Origin: a virus
IMG/VR virus record: IMGVR_UViG_3300017967_000272
Coordinates: 1 to 21,332 of that record
Length of the DNA stretch: 21,332 nucleotides
Direction: 5' to 3' (one strand)
Below, piece by piece: positions 10,610 to 17,746 of this stretch; positions within the stretch are counted from its first letter, which is position 1; every line of letters begins with the position of its first letter. The notes below the pieces were generated by a model. The model made no database searches. It was not told the DNA's origin and worked only from the letters and a program-made list of their open reading frames with translations. The position numbers and the translations under genes were made by a program.

Positions 10610-10616
10610 ATATACA

Positions 10617-10634
10617 TTTAAAACTAGTTTTAAA
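10617..10634. repeat. 18-bp perfect palindrome between divergent promoters
   Basis: TTTAAAACTAGTTTTAAA is a perfect inverted repeat with no spacer. Its core AAAACTAGTTTT recurs with one change (AAAACGAGTTTT) at 16799-16810, at the same distance from a late box. The centre is about 59 bases upstream of the expected start of the plus-strand promoter. It may be an operator or activator site; this is inference. Confidence 0.6.
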
Positions 10635-10649
10635 GAGTCAAAAAAAAGG

Positions 10650-10678
10650 TTGACCTACTGCATATTTTCATATATAGT
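10650..10678 (+). promoter_or_regulatory. Sigma70-type early promoter for 10737-11827 gene cluster
   Basis: TTGACC (10650-10655) and TATAGT (10673-10678) are separated by exactly 17 bases, close to the bacterial sigma70 consensus. Expected start is about 10685, leaving a leader of about 50 bases before the first gene at 10737. The direction is opposite to the surrounding late genes. Confidence 0.75.
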
Positions 10679-10736
10679 ATAGGCTGTATAGTAATAACTA
10701 TGCAATAACTTTTTACTTTTTACATATAGGAAAAAC

Positions 10737-11015
10737 ATGCGTAAAGTAATTGAATATTTTGATAATATTTGTAAAAACGCCGACATTGCTAACAAAAAAC
10801 TAATGCTGTCGGATCAGTCAACTGGTTATAGAAATCGTTTTCAAAAAATGGTATCTAAACGCAATAATCGATATGATTCTATTGGGATTTACGATTATCA
10901 TACTAAGCAACATGTGTTGTTTGAAATGGTAAATCTTGTTGGCCAACCCAAGGATTCTATTCCTCAAGAATTGTATGATATGGAATCTTTGATCAATAAT
11001 GCCATTGCAGAATAA
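10737..11015 (+). CDS. Small hypothetical phage protein (92 aa)
   Basis: I do not recognise this protein. It has 92 residues, is rich in Lys, Asn and Asp, and shows no signal peptide, membrane segment or metal motif. The N-terminal half is basic and probably helical, with RNRFQKMVSKRNNRY; the C-terminal end is acidic (LYDMESLINNAIAE). The start has an AGGAAAA leader at 10728-10734 and lies about 50 bases after a strong sigma70 promoter, so expression early in infection is likely. It is the first of three plus-strand genes set between gp5 and gp25, and its last 17 bases overlap the hydrolase gene, which suggests coupled translation. A small host-takeover or regulatory protein is possible, but nothing in the sequence shows it. 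Confidence 0.75.
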   Translation: MRKVIEYFDNICKNADIANKKLMLSDQSTGYRNRFQKMVSKRNNRYDSIGIYDYHTKQHVLFEMVNLVGQPKDSIPQELYDMESLINNAIAE

Positions 11016-11649
11016 AAATATTATTTTTTTACATGGCACCGGCCAAAGTTCTTTAAGTTATAACTTTTTAGATGTATTTTTACCTGAGCATCGGGTGCAT
11101 TGCCACGAGTATAATGTACAGGATGATATCCATGGCATAGTCAACGATGCTTATCAATTTTATTTGGATAATATGTTTAGTCAACCTGTTTCTATTGTTG
11201 CACACAGTTATGGTTGTTTAATAGGAATATTACTAGCAGAAAAAATTAAACAGATTGAGCATTTTATTGCACTGAGTGCCCCGTGGGGTGGCAGTAGAAC
11301 TGCTGGGTGGCTTAGTATGGTTTTTAGGCAAAGCAAATTATTTGCAAATACTAAACCAGGAAGTGACCTTATCACCTCATTTGCTAACATAACCAACAAT
11401 TATCCGATAACTAATGTTATAACAACAGGTAGTGCATCTAGTGGTAATGCTTTGGCAGGATTTGGATCTTCAGATAATGATGGAATGCTAACAGTTGAAA
11501 CGCAATGTGCTTATCCTAAAAGTTTTAAAAATGTAACCAATATCAAACTACCTCTCAGTCATAATGAAATATTGCTGAGTATGGACACAGTTGATATTAT
11601 TAGGGGAGTAATTTTTGATTATGACAAACCAAAACATAACGTTGAATAA
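10999..11649 (+). CDS. Alpha/beta-hydrolase, lipase/esterase-like
   Basis: The 216-residue protein has the layout of a compact alpha/beta-hydrolase. An oxyanion strand NIIFLHGTG (residues 7-15) is followed by the nucleophile elbow AHSYG (68-72, Ser70), in which the usual first Gly of GxSxG is Ala, as in many lipases. Next come SAPWGG (93-98), a PGSDLI motif (120-125) typical of lipase and PGAP1-like members, an acid site DNDGMLT (Asp161 the likely triad residue) and LSHNEIL (His188). All three catalytic residues can be placed, so it is probably active on an ester or lipid; the substrate is unknown. There is no signal peptide, so it acts inside the cell unless carried in the virion. It overlaps the genes before and after it, consistent with one operon. 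Confidence 0.85.
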   Translation: MPLQNKNIIFLHGTGQSSLSYNFLDVFLPEHRVHCHEYNVQDDIHGIVNDAYQFYLDNMFSQPVSIVAHSYGCLIGILLAEKIKQIEHFIALSAPWGGSRTAGWLSMVFRQSKLFANTKPGSDLITSFANITNNYPITNVITTGSASSGNALAGFGSSDNDGMLTVETQCAYPKSFKNVTNIKLPLSHNEILLSMDTVDIIRGVIFDYDKPKHNVE

Positions 11650-11827
11650 TACCGTCGAAGAAGAATTACGCATAATGCTTTGCGAAGAGCGTAAGATTAT
11701 TGCTGGTTTACAAACTCAAGTAAAGTTTCTTGAACAAAATGTAAGAGAGCTAGAAAATCAAAAATACCAAGCATACGCTCGTCTTGCCGAACTTACTAAA
11801 TTAGATAAAGTACAAACTAGTATTTAA
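11621..11827 (+). CDS. Short coiled-coil protein of unknown function
   Basis: From the ATG at 11621 the product has 68 residues. The middle and C-terminal parts (about residues 10-62) form one long charged helix with heptad-like spacing of Leu/Ile/Val, for example GLQTQVKFLEQNVRELENQ, so a coiled coil is likely. I recognise no family. The gene begins inside the hydrolase gene (29-base overlap). A strong AGGGGAG at 11602-11608 lies 12 bases before this ATG but only 6 bases before an in-frame TTG at 11615, which would add two residues; the choice of start is therefore open. It ends one base from the gp5 stop on the opposite strand, with no visible terminator between the convergent genes. Confidence 0.65.
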   Translation: MTNQNITLNNTVEEELRIMLCEERKIIAGLQTQVKFLEQNVRELENQKYQAYARLAELTKLDKVQTSI

Positions 11828-11828
11828 T

Positions 11829-13373
11829 CTATATTTGATCTGGGGGAATAGGTCTATATTCCCAAGGCTCCCTTGTTGTGATATTTTGAGCAATACTTTT
11901 TATTGAATCTCTATCACCTTCTCGTAGACCTCTTGAAATCAAAGGATCAGTAGTATCAGTTACATCGTCTGGGTCAGTAGGATAATCCCATGCCGGTGGA
12001 GATATTGGTTGATCTTCAAATTCTTGTGTTTGAATTCTGTCAGCATTCATGCCGCTTGTTGCTTGTTCAGCGGCTCCCCCATCATTAAGATGAACTGTAG
12101 AACCTAACACATTATTTCTACCTGATGCTTGAGAATTTATTTCTCCTCCTGATTTTAAATCTAAACCATTAGCACCATACGTTTTTACTTTATTATTAGA
12201 GGCAATGTCTATATTGTTTTTGGCAGTAACAAAAGTATTGGTGCTAGAAACTAAACTTAATTGTCCCTCTTCATCTGTCTGTAATTTAAAATCTTTTTTA
12301 TTGAGCCAATTAGTCATATTACCAACGTTGATATTCAAATCACCTTTTGGATTTCCGTCTACATCAGTAAGACCAGAAGCAGTTTCATATTCTCCTGCAT
12401 TTATAAACACAGAAGAGTTAGCCTCTAAATTTAAATTTTTATCTGATCTAATAGTAACATTTCCTCGAGCTCTCATGTTAAAATCTCTATCAGCATAAAC
12501 ATTTATATCGCCTGCATCGCTTAATTCAACCCATGCTGTACCTGATTTGTTTATAACGTAGATATCGCCAGATGTGTCATCTAATAAAATTTGATGGCCG
12601 CCTCCTGTACGAATTCGAATGTTTCGACTTTGACCTTCTATATCACCATCATCCATTACAAAACTATGGCCTGCTTCTCGATGAGTGTTATCTTTTTTAC
12701 TTGTTCTTAGATTTGCTATTTCCGGTCCTGGGGTTAAAAAGCCAAATACTTGACTGGGAGATTCTCTTCTAGCAGTAGATTTACTTGGTCCTCTTAGATC
12801 ATCGAGAATCAATCCTTGTCTAACAATAGCTCTCGATACATATGGGTGTATTGGCCTTCTTCCTGCAACGCCATGATTTATGTCTTCCTCGTTTCGATTT
12901 TTTTCGGCTACAGGCAAACGTTCTTCTAGACCGTATGCTGGGCCACCTGCATTACCTGGCACCATGTACTGTAATTGATCGGGGAATAAACAGCCTAATA
13001 CTACAGGAAATTTCTTTTTACCGTCTGCAAATGCAACTAGAACAAAGTTACCAGGATCTGGTGGTACCATCCACATACCATATGATTTTTGTGTGTCGTG
13101 ATAACCGTAAATTTGGTCACCTTCACCTATCTTATTAGATGCTGTGCTACCTGCAAATGGACTGCTCCAGTATGCATTATAGTAACCTGCAGGGTCATCT
13201 CTGTCTTTAGACAGCATAGGTATATAAACAGTTAGTCTTCCAGAGTGTGTGTTATCTTTTGGTCTGACAATAATTTCGCCAATATACACACCAAAATCCA
13301 AGTCGGCGTGTTCTCGTAATTTGTCAACAAAGTTCTTTTTGCTACTTTTAAATCTATCTGCTTTATATGCCAT
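11829..13373 (-). CDS. 5: Baseplate central spike, gp5-type, without lysozyme domain
   Basis: gp5 forms the trimeric spike under the tail hub that pierces the outer membrane. Here residues about 28-135 look like the OB-fold domain of gp5/VgrG proteins (VYIGEIIVRPKDNTHSGRL, then YGMWMVPPDPGNFVLVAFAD and KKFPVVLGCLF). Residues about 240-430 form short repeats of the beta-helix needle type (HQILLDDTSGDIYVINKSG, then DINVYADRDFNMRARGNVTI). T4 gp5 carries a lysozyme between these parts; here the roughly 100 residues between them show no lysozyme fold or Glu-Asp-Thr pattern, so the spike appears non-enzymatic, as in VgrG-like spikes. The C-terminal 80 residues are Pro/Asp-rich. The gene starts 11 bases after the hub gene stop, with a weak AGGG upstream. 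Confidence 0.87.
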   Translation of the reverse strand: MAYKADRFKSSKKNFVDKLREHADLDFGVYIGEIIVRPKDNTHSGRLTVYIPMLSKDRDDPAGYYNAYWSSPFAGSTASNKIGEGDQIYGYHDTQKSYGMWMVPPDPGNFVLVAFADGKKKFPVVLGCLFPDQLQYMVPGNAGGPAYGLEERLPVAEKNRNEEDINHGVAGRRPIHPYVSRAIVRQGLILDDLRGPSKSTARRESPSQVFGFLTPGPEIANLRTSKKDNTHREAGHSFVMDDGDIEGQSRNIRIRTGGGHQILLDDTSGDIYVINKSGTAWVELSDAGDINVYADRDFNMRARGNVTIRSDKNLNLEANSSVFINAGEYETASGLTDVDGNPKGDLNINVGNMTNWLNKKDFKLQTDEEGQLSLVSSTNTFVTAKNNIDIASNNKVKTYGANGLDLKSGGEINSQASGRNNVLGSTVHLNDGGAAEQATSGMNADRIQTQEFEDQPISPPAWDYPTDPDDVTDTTDPLISRGLREGDRDSIKSIAQNITTREPWEYRPIPPDQI

Positions 13374-13384
13374 ATTGTGTTACC

Positions 13385-15733
13385 CTATTCTTCTGCTGTC
13401 ATGTCAAAGCCTGCTAAACTAAGTGCAGTTTGTTTTTTTGCCATTAAGTCTAATTCAAACATGCCGTTTGAAAAATTAGCAGTGGCTCCGTATATTTGAT
13501 ATACACCACTTATAAAATATGCAGTGCCAGTTTTTGCCATATAACCAGTGTTATCGTCCTCGTCATCTATGTACGGGTCTCTAACTCTTGGTGTTTGCAT
13601 TGTGAACAAAAAGTAATTATCAGTTCTATCATAAACAATGTACTGATCTGTGGAAATTTCTTCTTCGTCCTTTGCCAGCATAATTTGTTTTGGTGCTTTA
13701 GGTTCTACTTCAGGTGGTCCTAAATACCATGGATCACCTCTCACTTTTAAATTGAGATCAACCAAGATACTTGCATCGTTAGCATTCTGAAACATATAGC
13801 CAAACAATGTTGCCTTAGATGTACCATCACTGGTATTGCTACTTGTAGAATAAACACTTGCCTGATATTGAAATGTTGGTGCAGGATCAGTTTTTAGATC
13901 TTTTGCTTGCAGTGCGGCCGCTAATGTGTTTGCTTCAAGTTGTCCGGTAAGTTCTCCTATGACTGTTTCTGAACCGCCAGTTTGATCTAATAAATCTGCC
14001 GCGTAGATGTATCCGCTTGGGTCCGGTTTATAGTTTCCTGGAGTATTATCAACCGGAGTTGAAGAATTTTGCCCTGCATTTGCTGTTCTATAAAACGACT
14101 CCGGTTCCTTACCATTATTTTGTATGTAGATCAATGTTTGTGCTAATCTAGCTCTTGCTTGTTCATCATTTCTAATTTGCTGTTTTTCTGCTTCAGTTAA
14201 ATTTAATCCATCTAAACGTTCGTTTAAAAAAGCATCATCTTCGCCTAATCGATTTGCAAGTGCTTCTGCCTTTTCCTGTTCTGCCGCAATTTTTGCGGCT
14301 CGTTCTTCACCGTTGAGATCACCATCTACTGAAGGCTTGCCAGGAGCATTTGGACTTGTTGATGCATCTCCTAACAGGCCACCCCCAGGTGCGGCCAATA
14401 ATACTTGTCCTGCTTTGTATGATATATCGGCACTTAAAATTTGGTCATTTAATCCGGTGTACAAATAATGATATGCTTTTTTGATCAACATTTCTTTAAC
14501 ACGTTTTGTAATTTGATCGTCGGTAAGATTAAATTCATCTGGTGTCAAAGCATTTGCTTGGTCAGCAGTATTATAAATTATAGGTTTGTATGTGACTCTT
14601 CTCGCATAAACATTTCTTCTACGATCGTAACCATTCTCTATGTATTCCATAGATGCTTCTAAATTATACCATGATGTCCAGGGTTTTTCTAAATCTAGAT
14701 TTTCCTTATCCATATTGGGACTATCAAAAATTCTTTTACGGCTGATCGAATCTAAAAATGGCTCATTCATTACCAGTAGTGTTGTAAAGATTTTGTGGAA
14801 GTTGGTTCCCTCTTTTACTTGAATTCTATCCCAAGAAAAAATACCTCCGCTTGCTTCTATGCCGCCATCTAAACTTTCTGGGTTATCTTCTAACCGTTGT
14901 TCAAATTCTTTTCTCGTTGTAATGCCTTGTGCTTCTGCATTCATTAGCCTATTGATTTGCTCTGCATTTTTATAATTACTGTATTTTATTTTTGTATCAG
15001 ACAATCTATCTTGTATCTGACTTAAATCAAATACTATTTCATCATGTACTAATTCTTCTTTGAGATTTTCGTCTCTATATCGTTGTAGTGTTGTTTGTAA
15101 TTCTTCTATACATTCTTCGATAGTATTACCTGTCATACTTGTATCTGCAGGTAATGTAAAGTATTTGTCAGTCCACGACTCATCATCTCCGATAGTTACT
15201 AGTACATCGTATGTACTACCAGCGGAATCAATGGATACATCTATTGTAGCAATTTCACATTTGTAAATGTATGGTCCTGCTATCTGTGTTTCGATTTCGC
15301 CACCACCTTCTAAATCATCTAAATCTTCTCTATAACCTTTAAAATCTATTCTGAGGAATAAGGGCACTGGGGCAAACATTCCTGCTTCTATACCAAGGTG
15401 AAGTTTAGCGGCTTGTATTTGATCTAATAGATCGGCGGCTCCGGGTTGGATTAGTGTAAAGTTAGCAGATGTTGCAAATGCACCCGAAGGACCTTTTTTA
15501 ATGTCTATAGATAAATTATCTATTTGTATGCCAGTAACACTTGATTGTGCAATAATAACAGTTTCACTTGGCTCGGCTTCCTTGGCACCATTTAGATATC
15601 CCCCACCAGAAGATGTCTTGTCTTTTATCATGTACAACTTCATGGTGTATGAAGTGTTATTATATGCATCAAGGATATTCCCTTGAACACTGCCTAAATA
15701 TCTATCTTCTACTGGTACACTTGTTTCTGGCAT
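13385..15733 (-). CDS. Baseplate hub protein, probably gp27-like
   Basis: This 782-residue protein lies directly before the gp5 spike gene, the place expected for the hub that binds the spike and starts the tail tube (T4 gp27, 391 residues). The N-terminal part contains beta-rich blocks such as ITGIQIDNLSIDIKKG-like text near residue 70 and ends in a conserved-looking helix and strand near 420-445 (KKAYHYLYTGLNDQILSADI). Residues about 450-615 are Ala/Glu/Asn-rich and helical (for example AAKIAAEQEKAEALANRLG) and look like an inserted linker. The C-terminal part (about 618-782) is again beta-rich and ends in FELDLMAKKQTALSLAGFD. The ATG overlaps the gp53 stop by one base (TAATG). Hub identity rests mainly on position and general character. 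Confidence 0.7.
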   Translation of the reverse strand: MPETSVPVEDRYLGSVQGNILDAYNNTSYTMKLYMIKDKTSSGGGYLNGAKEAEPSETVIIAQSSVTGIQIDNLSIDIKKGPSGAFATSANFTLIQPGAADLLDQIQAAKLHLGIEAGMFAPVPLFLRIDFKGYREDLDDLEGGGEIETQIAGPYIYKCEIATIDVSIDSAGSTYDVLVTIGDDESWTDKYFTLPADTSMTGNTIEECIEELQTTLQRYRDENLKEELVHDEIVFDLSQIQDRLSDTKIKYSNYKNAEQINRLMNAEAQGITTRKEFEQRLEDNPESLDGGIEASGGIFSWDRIQVKEGTNFHKIFTTLLVMNEPFLDSISRKRIFDSPNMDKENLDLEKPWTSWYNLEASMEYIENGYDRRRNVYARRVTYKPIIYNTADQANALTPDEFNLTDDQITKRVKEMLIKKAYHYLYTGLNDQILSADISYKAGQVLLAAPGGGLLGDASTSPNAPGKPSVDGDLNGEERAAKIAAEQEKAEALANRLGEDDAFLNERLDGLNLTEAEKQQIRNDEQARARLAQTLIYIQNNGKEPESFYRTANAGQNSSTPVDNTPGNYKPDPSGYIYAADLLDQTGGSETVIGELTGQLEANTLAAALQAKDLKTDPAPTFQYQASVYSTSSNTSDGTSKATLFGYMFQNANDASILVDLNLKVRGDPWYLGPPEVEPKAPKQIMLAKDEEEISTDQYIVYDRTDNYFLFTMQTPRVRDPYIDDEDDNTGYMAKTGTAYFISGVYQIYGATANFSNGMFELDLMAKKQTALSLAGFDMTAEE

Positions 15734-16032
15734 TATGCTAATACTCTATCAATAGTTTCTCTAGGTGGTATGTAAATATTCTTACCTGACGTAAAATCCG
15801 CTAGCGGATCTAGTATTTGATCTGGATTACGCAGAGCAAATACCCACCATAGTTGTGTAGTACCATATAAGTCGTGTGCTAATAGGTCAGGTCTATTTTC
15901 ATACTTAGATTCTATTGAATAAAGTCTGTCGCTTGTGCCTTTAGGAATTTTAGGCAATCTATTCACATCAAGATAAAAATCTCTGATTTGTGCATTTTTC
16001 AAAAAACTATTTTTATTATGAAAGGCCGCCAT
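15733..16032 (-). CDS. 53: Baseplate wedge protein gp53 (LysM-like)
   Basis: gp53 is a wedge protein that, with gp6 and gp25, links wedges around the hub. This 99-residue version is about half the length of T4 gp53 (196). The conserved core is clear: YENRPDLLAHDLYGTTQLWW near residues 45-65, then VFALRNPDQILDPLADF and a closing GKNIYIP. This is the LysM-like pattern shared by short gp53 proteins of marine T4-like phages. Both ends are overlapping TAATG junctions: its ATG overlaps the stop of the tube cap gene and its stop overlaps the hub ATG, so the three genes are probably translated as a coupled set. An AAGGA lies nine bases before the start. Confidence 0.88.
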   Translation of the reverse strand: MAAFHNKNSFLKNAQIRDFYLDVNRLPKIPKGTSDRLYSIESKYENRPDLLAHDLYGTTQLWWVFALRNPDQILDPLADFTSGKNIYIPPRETIDRVLA

Positions 16033-16763
16033 TAAATAAATCCTTGGTTATATTGCTTACCGCTTGTAAAAGCATTAAGATCAAATCTTTTTCTTGTTTT
16101 CTTATATGTGTACTGTGGTGCTAATTCAATCATTATACTGGTTTCTGAAGGCATGTATGTAGTAGTGCCTTTAAATTTAACAGGAACATAATCTACGTCA
16201 GGTTGTAATTGGAAGTTGTAGTTTCTAATAATTACTGGCACTTTATTAAATCCAAACTCTCCTAAATATTCAAATAACAATACTGGAGGAGGTGTACCAT
16301 AGTATCCAGAAGTTACTGCACTGTCACCATAATATGCCTTAGTCACAGTTCTCAAAAAATGGAACAATGCTAACATGTATTGGCCCTCTTCTATAGTTTG
16401 TGCTGTGAATGTGCCTGTAATTGGCAAGGTTGGTGGCCTTGAGCTAATGTATGTATAGAAAGGATAGTTAGATCCATGTTGTTGTGCTTCATTGTAATCT
16501 ACTGACCCTTGTAAAAAGATGTCAGGTGTATATGGAAATATAATTCCGCCTTTATCTTGCAATGGTTTTAGTATACTATCTTGTACTTCGTTGCCGTCAC
16601 TATCAACTAAACCGTATGCCCATCTTTCTCCGCCTCTTTTTGGTCGTATTCTTGCTCGCCAATCAACATCCTTGAATGTTTTTGTCTCGGTTCGTTTTAC
16701 CAAATCGTCAAATTGTTGACTTGGGACTACGGTACTAGTTGTAAATTTGGTCTCTTCTGCCAT
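16032..16763 (-). CDS. Baseplate tail-tube cap/initiator protein (gp48/gp54 type)
   Basis: In T4, gp48 and gp54 sit on the hub and start polymerisation of the tail tube. This 243-residue protein resembles that group in FTAQTIEEGQYMLALFHFLR, then a TPPPVLLFEYLGEFGFNKVP block and VIIRNYNFQLQPDVDYVPV, ending with a strand-rich section (SIMIELAPQYTYKKTR). It is shorter than T4 gp48 (364) and gp54 (320), and I cannot say which of the two it matches; only one such gene is in the window. The ATG at 16763 has AGGAG at 16774-16770. A GTG at 16790 in frame would start inside the late-promoter box, so I reject it. It is the first gene of the baseplate module here. Confidence 0.75.
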   Translation of the reverse strand: MAEETKFTTSTVVPSQQFDDLVKRTETKTFKDVDWRARIRPKRGGERWAYGLVDSDGNEVQDSILKPLQDKGGIIFPYTPDIFLQGSVDYNEAQQHGSNYPFYTYISSRPPTLPITGTFTAQTIEEGQYMLALFHFLRTVTKAYYGDSAVTSGYYGTPPPVLLFEYLGEFGFNKVPVIIRNYNFQLQPDVDYVPVKFKGTTTYMPSETSIMIELAPQYTYKKTRKRFDLNAFTSGKQYNQGFI

Positions 16764-16780
16764 AACTATCTCCTGCACAA

Positions 16781-16798
16781 TATTTATCACGATAAATA
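16781..16798. promoter_or_regulatory. Back-to-back T4-type late promoter boxes (inverted repeat)
   Basis: TATTTATCACGATAAATA is an inverted repeat with a two-base spacer that places GATAAATA on both strands. The minus-strand copy (16788-16781) would start transcription near 16775, just before the AGGAG and ATG of the tube cap gene. The plus-strand copy (16791-16798) faces gp55 and might give late read-through of the recombination genes. Function is inferred from the T4 late consensus TATAAATA. Confidence 0.6.
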
Positions 16799-16810
16799 AA
16801 AACGAGTTTT
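16799..16810. repeat. Dyad AAAACGAGTTTT, second copy
   Basis: This differs from the 10620-10631 palindrome core by one central base. It lies 10 bases from the minus-strand late box and 17 bases from the plus-strand -35 element, matching the other copy (10 and 18). Confidence 0.5.
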
Positions 16811-16827
16811 AATTCTTAAAATAAAAA

Positions 16828-16856
16828 TTGACTTTAACTTAAAAATGTACTATAAT
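16828..16856 (+). promoter_or_regulatory. Sigma70-type promoter for the gp55-gp47-gp46 operon
   Basis: TTGACT (16828-16833), a 17-base spacer and a perfect TATAAT (16851-16856) form a near-consensus host promoter. Start is expected near 16863, giving a leader of about 18 bases that carries AGGAG at 16871-16875 before the gp55 ATG at 16881. Confidence 0.85.
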
Positions 16857-16880
16857 TGCATATTGAGTAAAGGAGAGTTC

Positions 16881-17741
16881 ATGGCACAGGCTAAAAAAAC
16901 AAATTATTTAAATAACAAAGATCTTCTAAAAGAAATACACAAAAGTAAAATGACTTATTGTTATGTTCAAGACGAAAGATTTTTGAATCCAGATATTATT
17001 GTGGATAGTGTTAAAAAAATAAACAAATCTGCAATAAAACAAGCACAATTAAATCGTGTTGCAAAATTACAATCAGAGGCATACCAAACTGCTATTGCGG
17101 AAGGCAACTGGGATAAAAAACCCAAGCAAAAAGATTTTGCTGTTGATCCAAATTCTATTGCGGTAGACGATCTAGTGTTCAGGGTAATGACTTATGAGCA
17201 TATACCAGAGGAACCTGGTAGGAAAAAGACAACAAAAACCGTTGCAGATACAAAAGCAAAAGTAAATTTTCCGCCATTCAAACATTATATTTTAGACAGC
17301 AACGGCATCAACCCACGTGAGGTTGCAAGAAGCCACTGGGAAGGTAGTTTAAGTAATGGTCAATTTAATACGGAACACGGTCAAATAACCAATGAATTGG
17401 GAAGAATGTTTATGAAACTTGTTGAGCGTTATAGTCAAAGAGGTAACTGGCGTGGATATACATACGTTGATGAAATGCGTGGACAAGCATTAGTACAATT
17501 AGCTCAAGTTGGTTTACAATTCAATGAGGCAAAATCAGATAATCCTTTTGCATACTATACTGCTACAGTAAACAATAGTTTTACAAGAGTTTTAAATTTA
17601 GAAAAACGCAATCAATCAATTCGGGACGACATTCTTATAGAAAGCGGTCATTTACCAAGTTATGGTCGACAAATACAGTATGAAAACGAAATGCGAGAAT
17701 TGCGTGAAGCGGCTGAAACAGAACTAGAATCTAGCGAGTAA
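16881..17741 (+). CDS. 55: Late-transcription sigma factor gp55
   Basis: gp55 replaces the host sigma on RNA polymerase and directs it to late promoters (TATAAATA-like). The C-terminal half carries the expected sigma region 2-like part, about residues 173-246, including WRGYTYVDEMRGQALVQLAQ, then NPFAYYTATVNNSFTRVLN and LEKRNQSIRDDILIE, which I recognise from gp55 of marine T4-like phages. The 286-residue length exceeds T4 gp55 (185): the first 150 or so residues are an extra basic, Lys/Ala-rich section. The ATG at 16881 has AGGAG with good spacing. An in-frame ATG at 16845 lies between the -35 and -10 elements, upstream of the expected transcript start, so it is rejected. gp47 begins five bases after the stop. 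Confidence 0.9.
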   Translation: MAQAKKTNYLNNKDLLKEIHKSKMTYCYVQDERFLNPDIIVDSVKKINKSAIKQAQLNRVAKLQSEAYQTAIAEGNWDKKPKQKDFAVDPNSIAVDDLVFRVMTYEHIPEEPGRKKTTKTVADTKAKVNFPPFKHYILDSNGINPREVARSHWEGSLSNGQFNTEHGQITNELGRMFMKLVERYSQRGNWRGYTYVDEMRGQALVQLAQVGLQFNEAKSDNPFAYYTATVNNSFTRVLNLEKRNQSIRDDILIESGHLPSYGRQIQYENEMRELREAAETELESSE

Positions 17742-17746
17742 TATAC

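Noticed and set aside
10818-11039. Minus-strand 73-codon frame opposite the first cassette gene
   Set aside because: It has no ribosome site and opposes a plus-strand gene that has a strong promoter and leader.
11800-11860. Bidirectional terminator between the coiled-coil gene and gp5
   Set aside because: Only one base separates the stops and no GC-rich stem with a T-run can be drawn on either strand.
16764-16790. GTG start at 16790 for the tube cap protein
   Set aside because: It falls at the late-promoter box and has no ribosome site; the ATG at 16763 follows AGGAG with normal spacing.
16845-16880. Upstream ATG giving gp55 twelve extra residues
   Set aside because: It lies between the -35 and -10 elements of a near-consensus promoter, upstream of the expected transcript start, while the ATG at 16881 has a good AGGAG.
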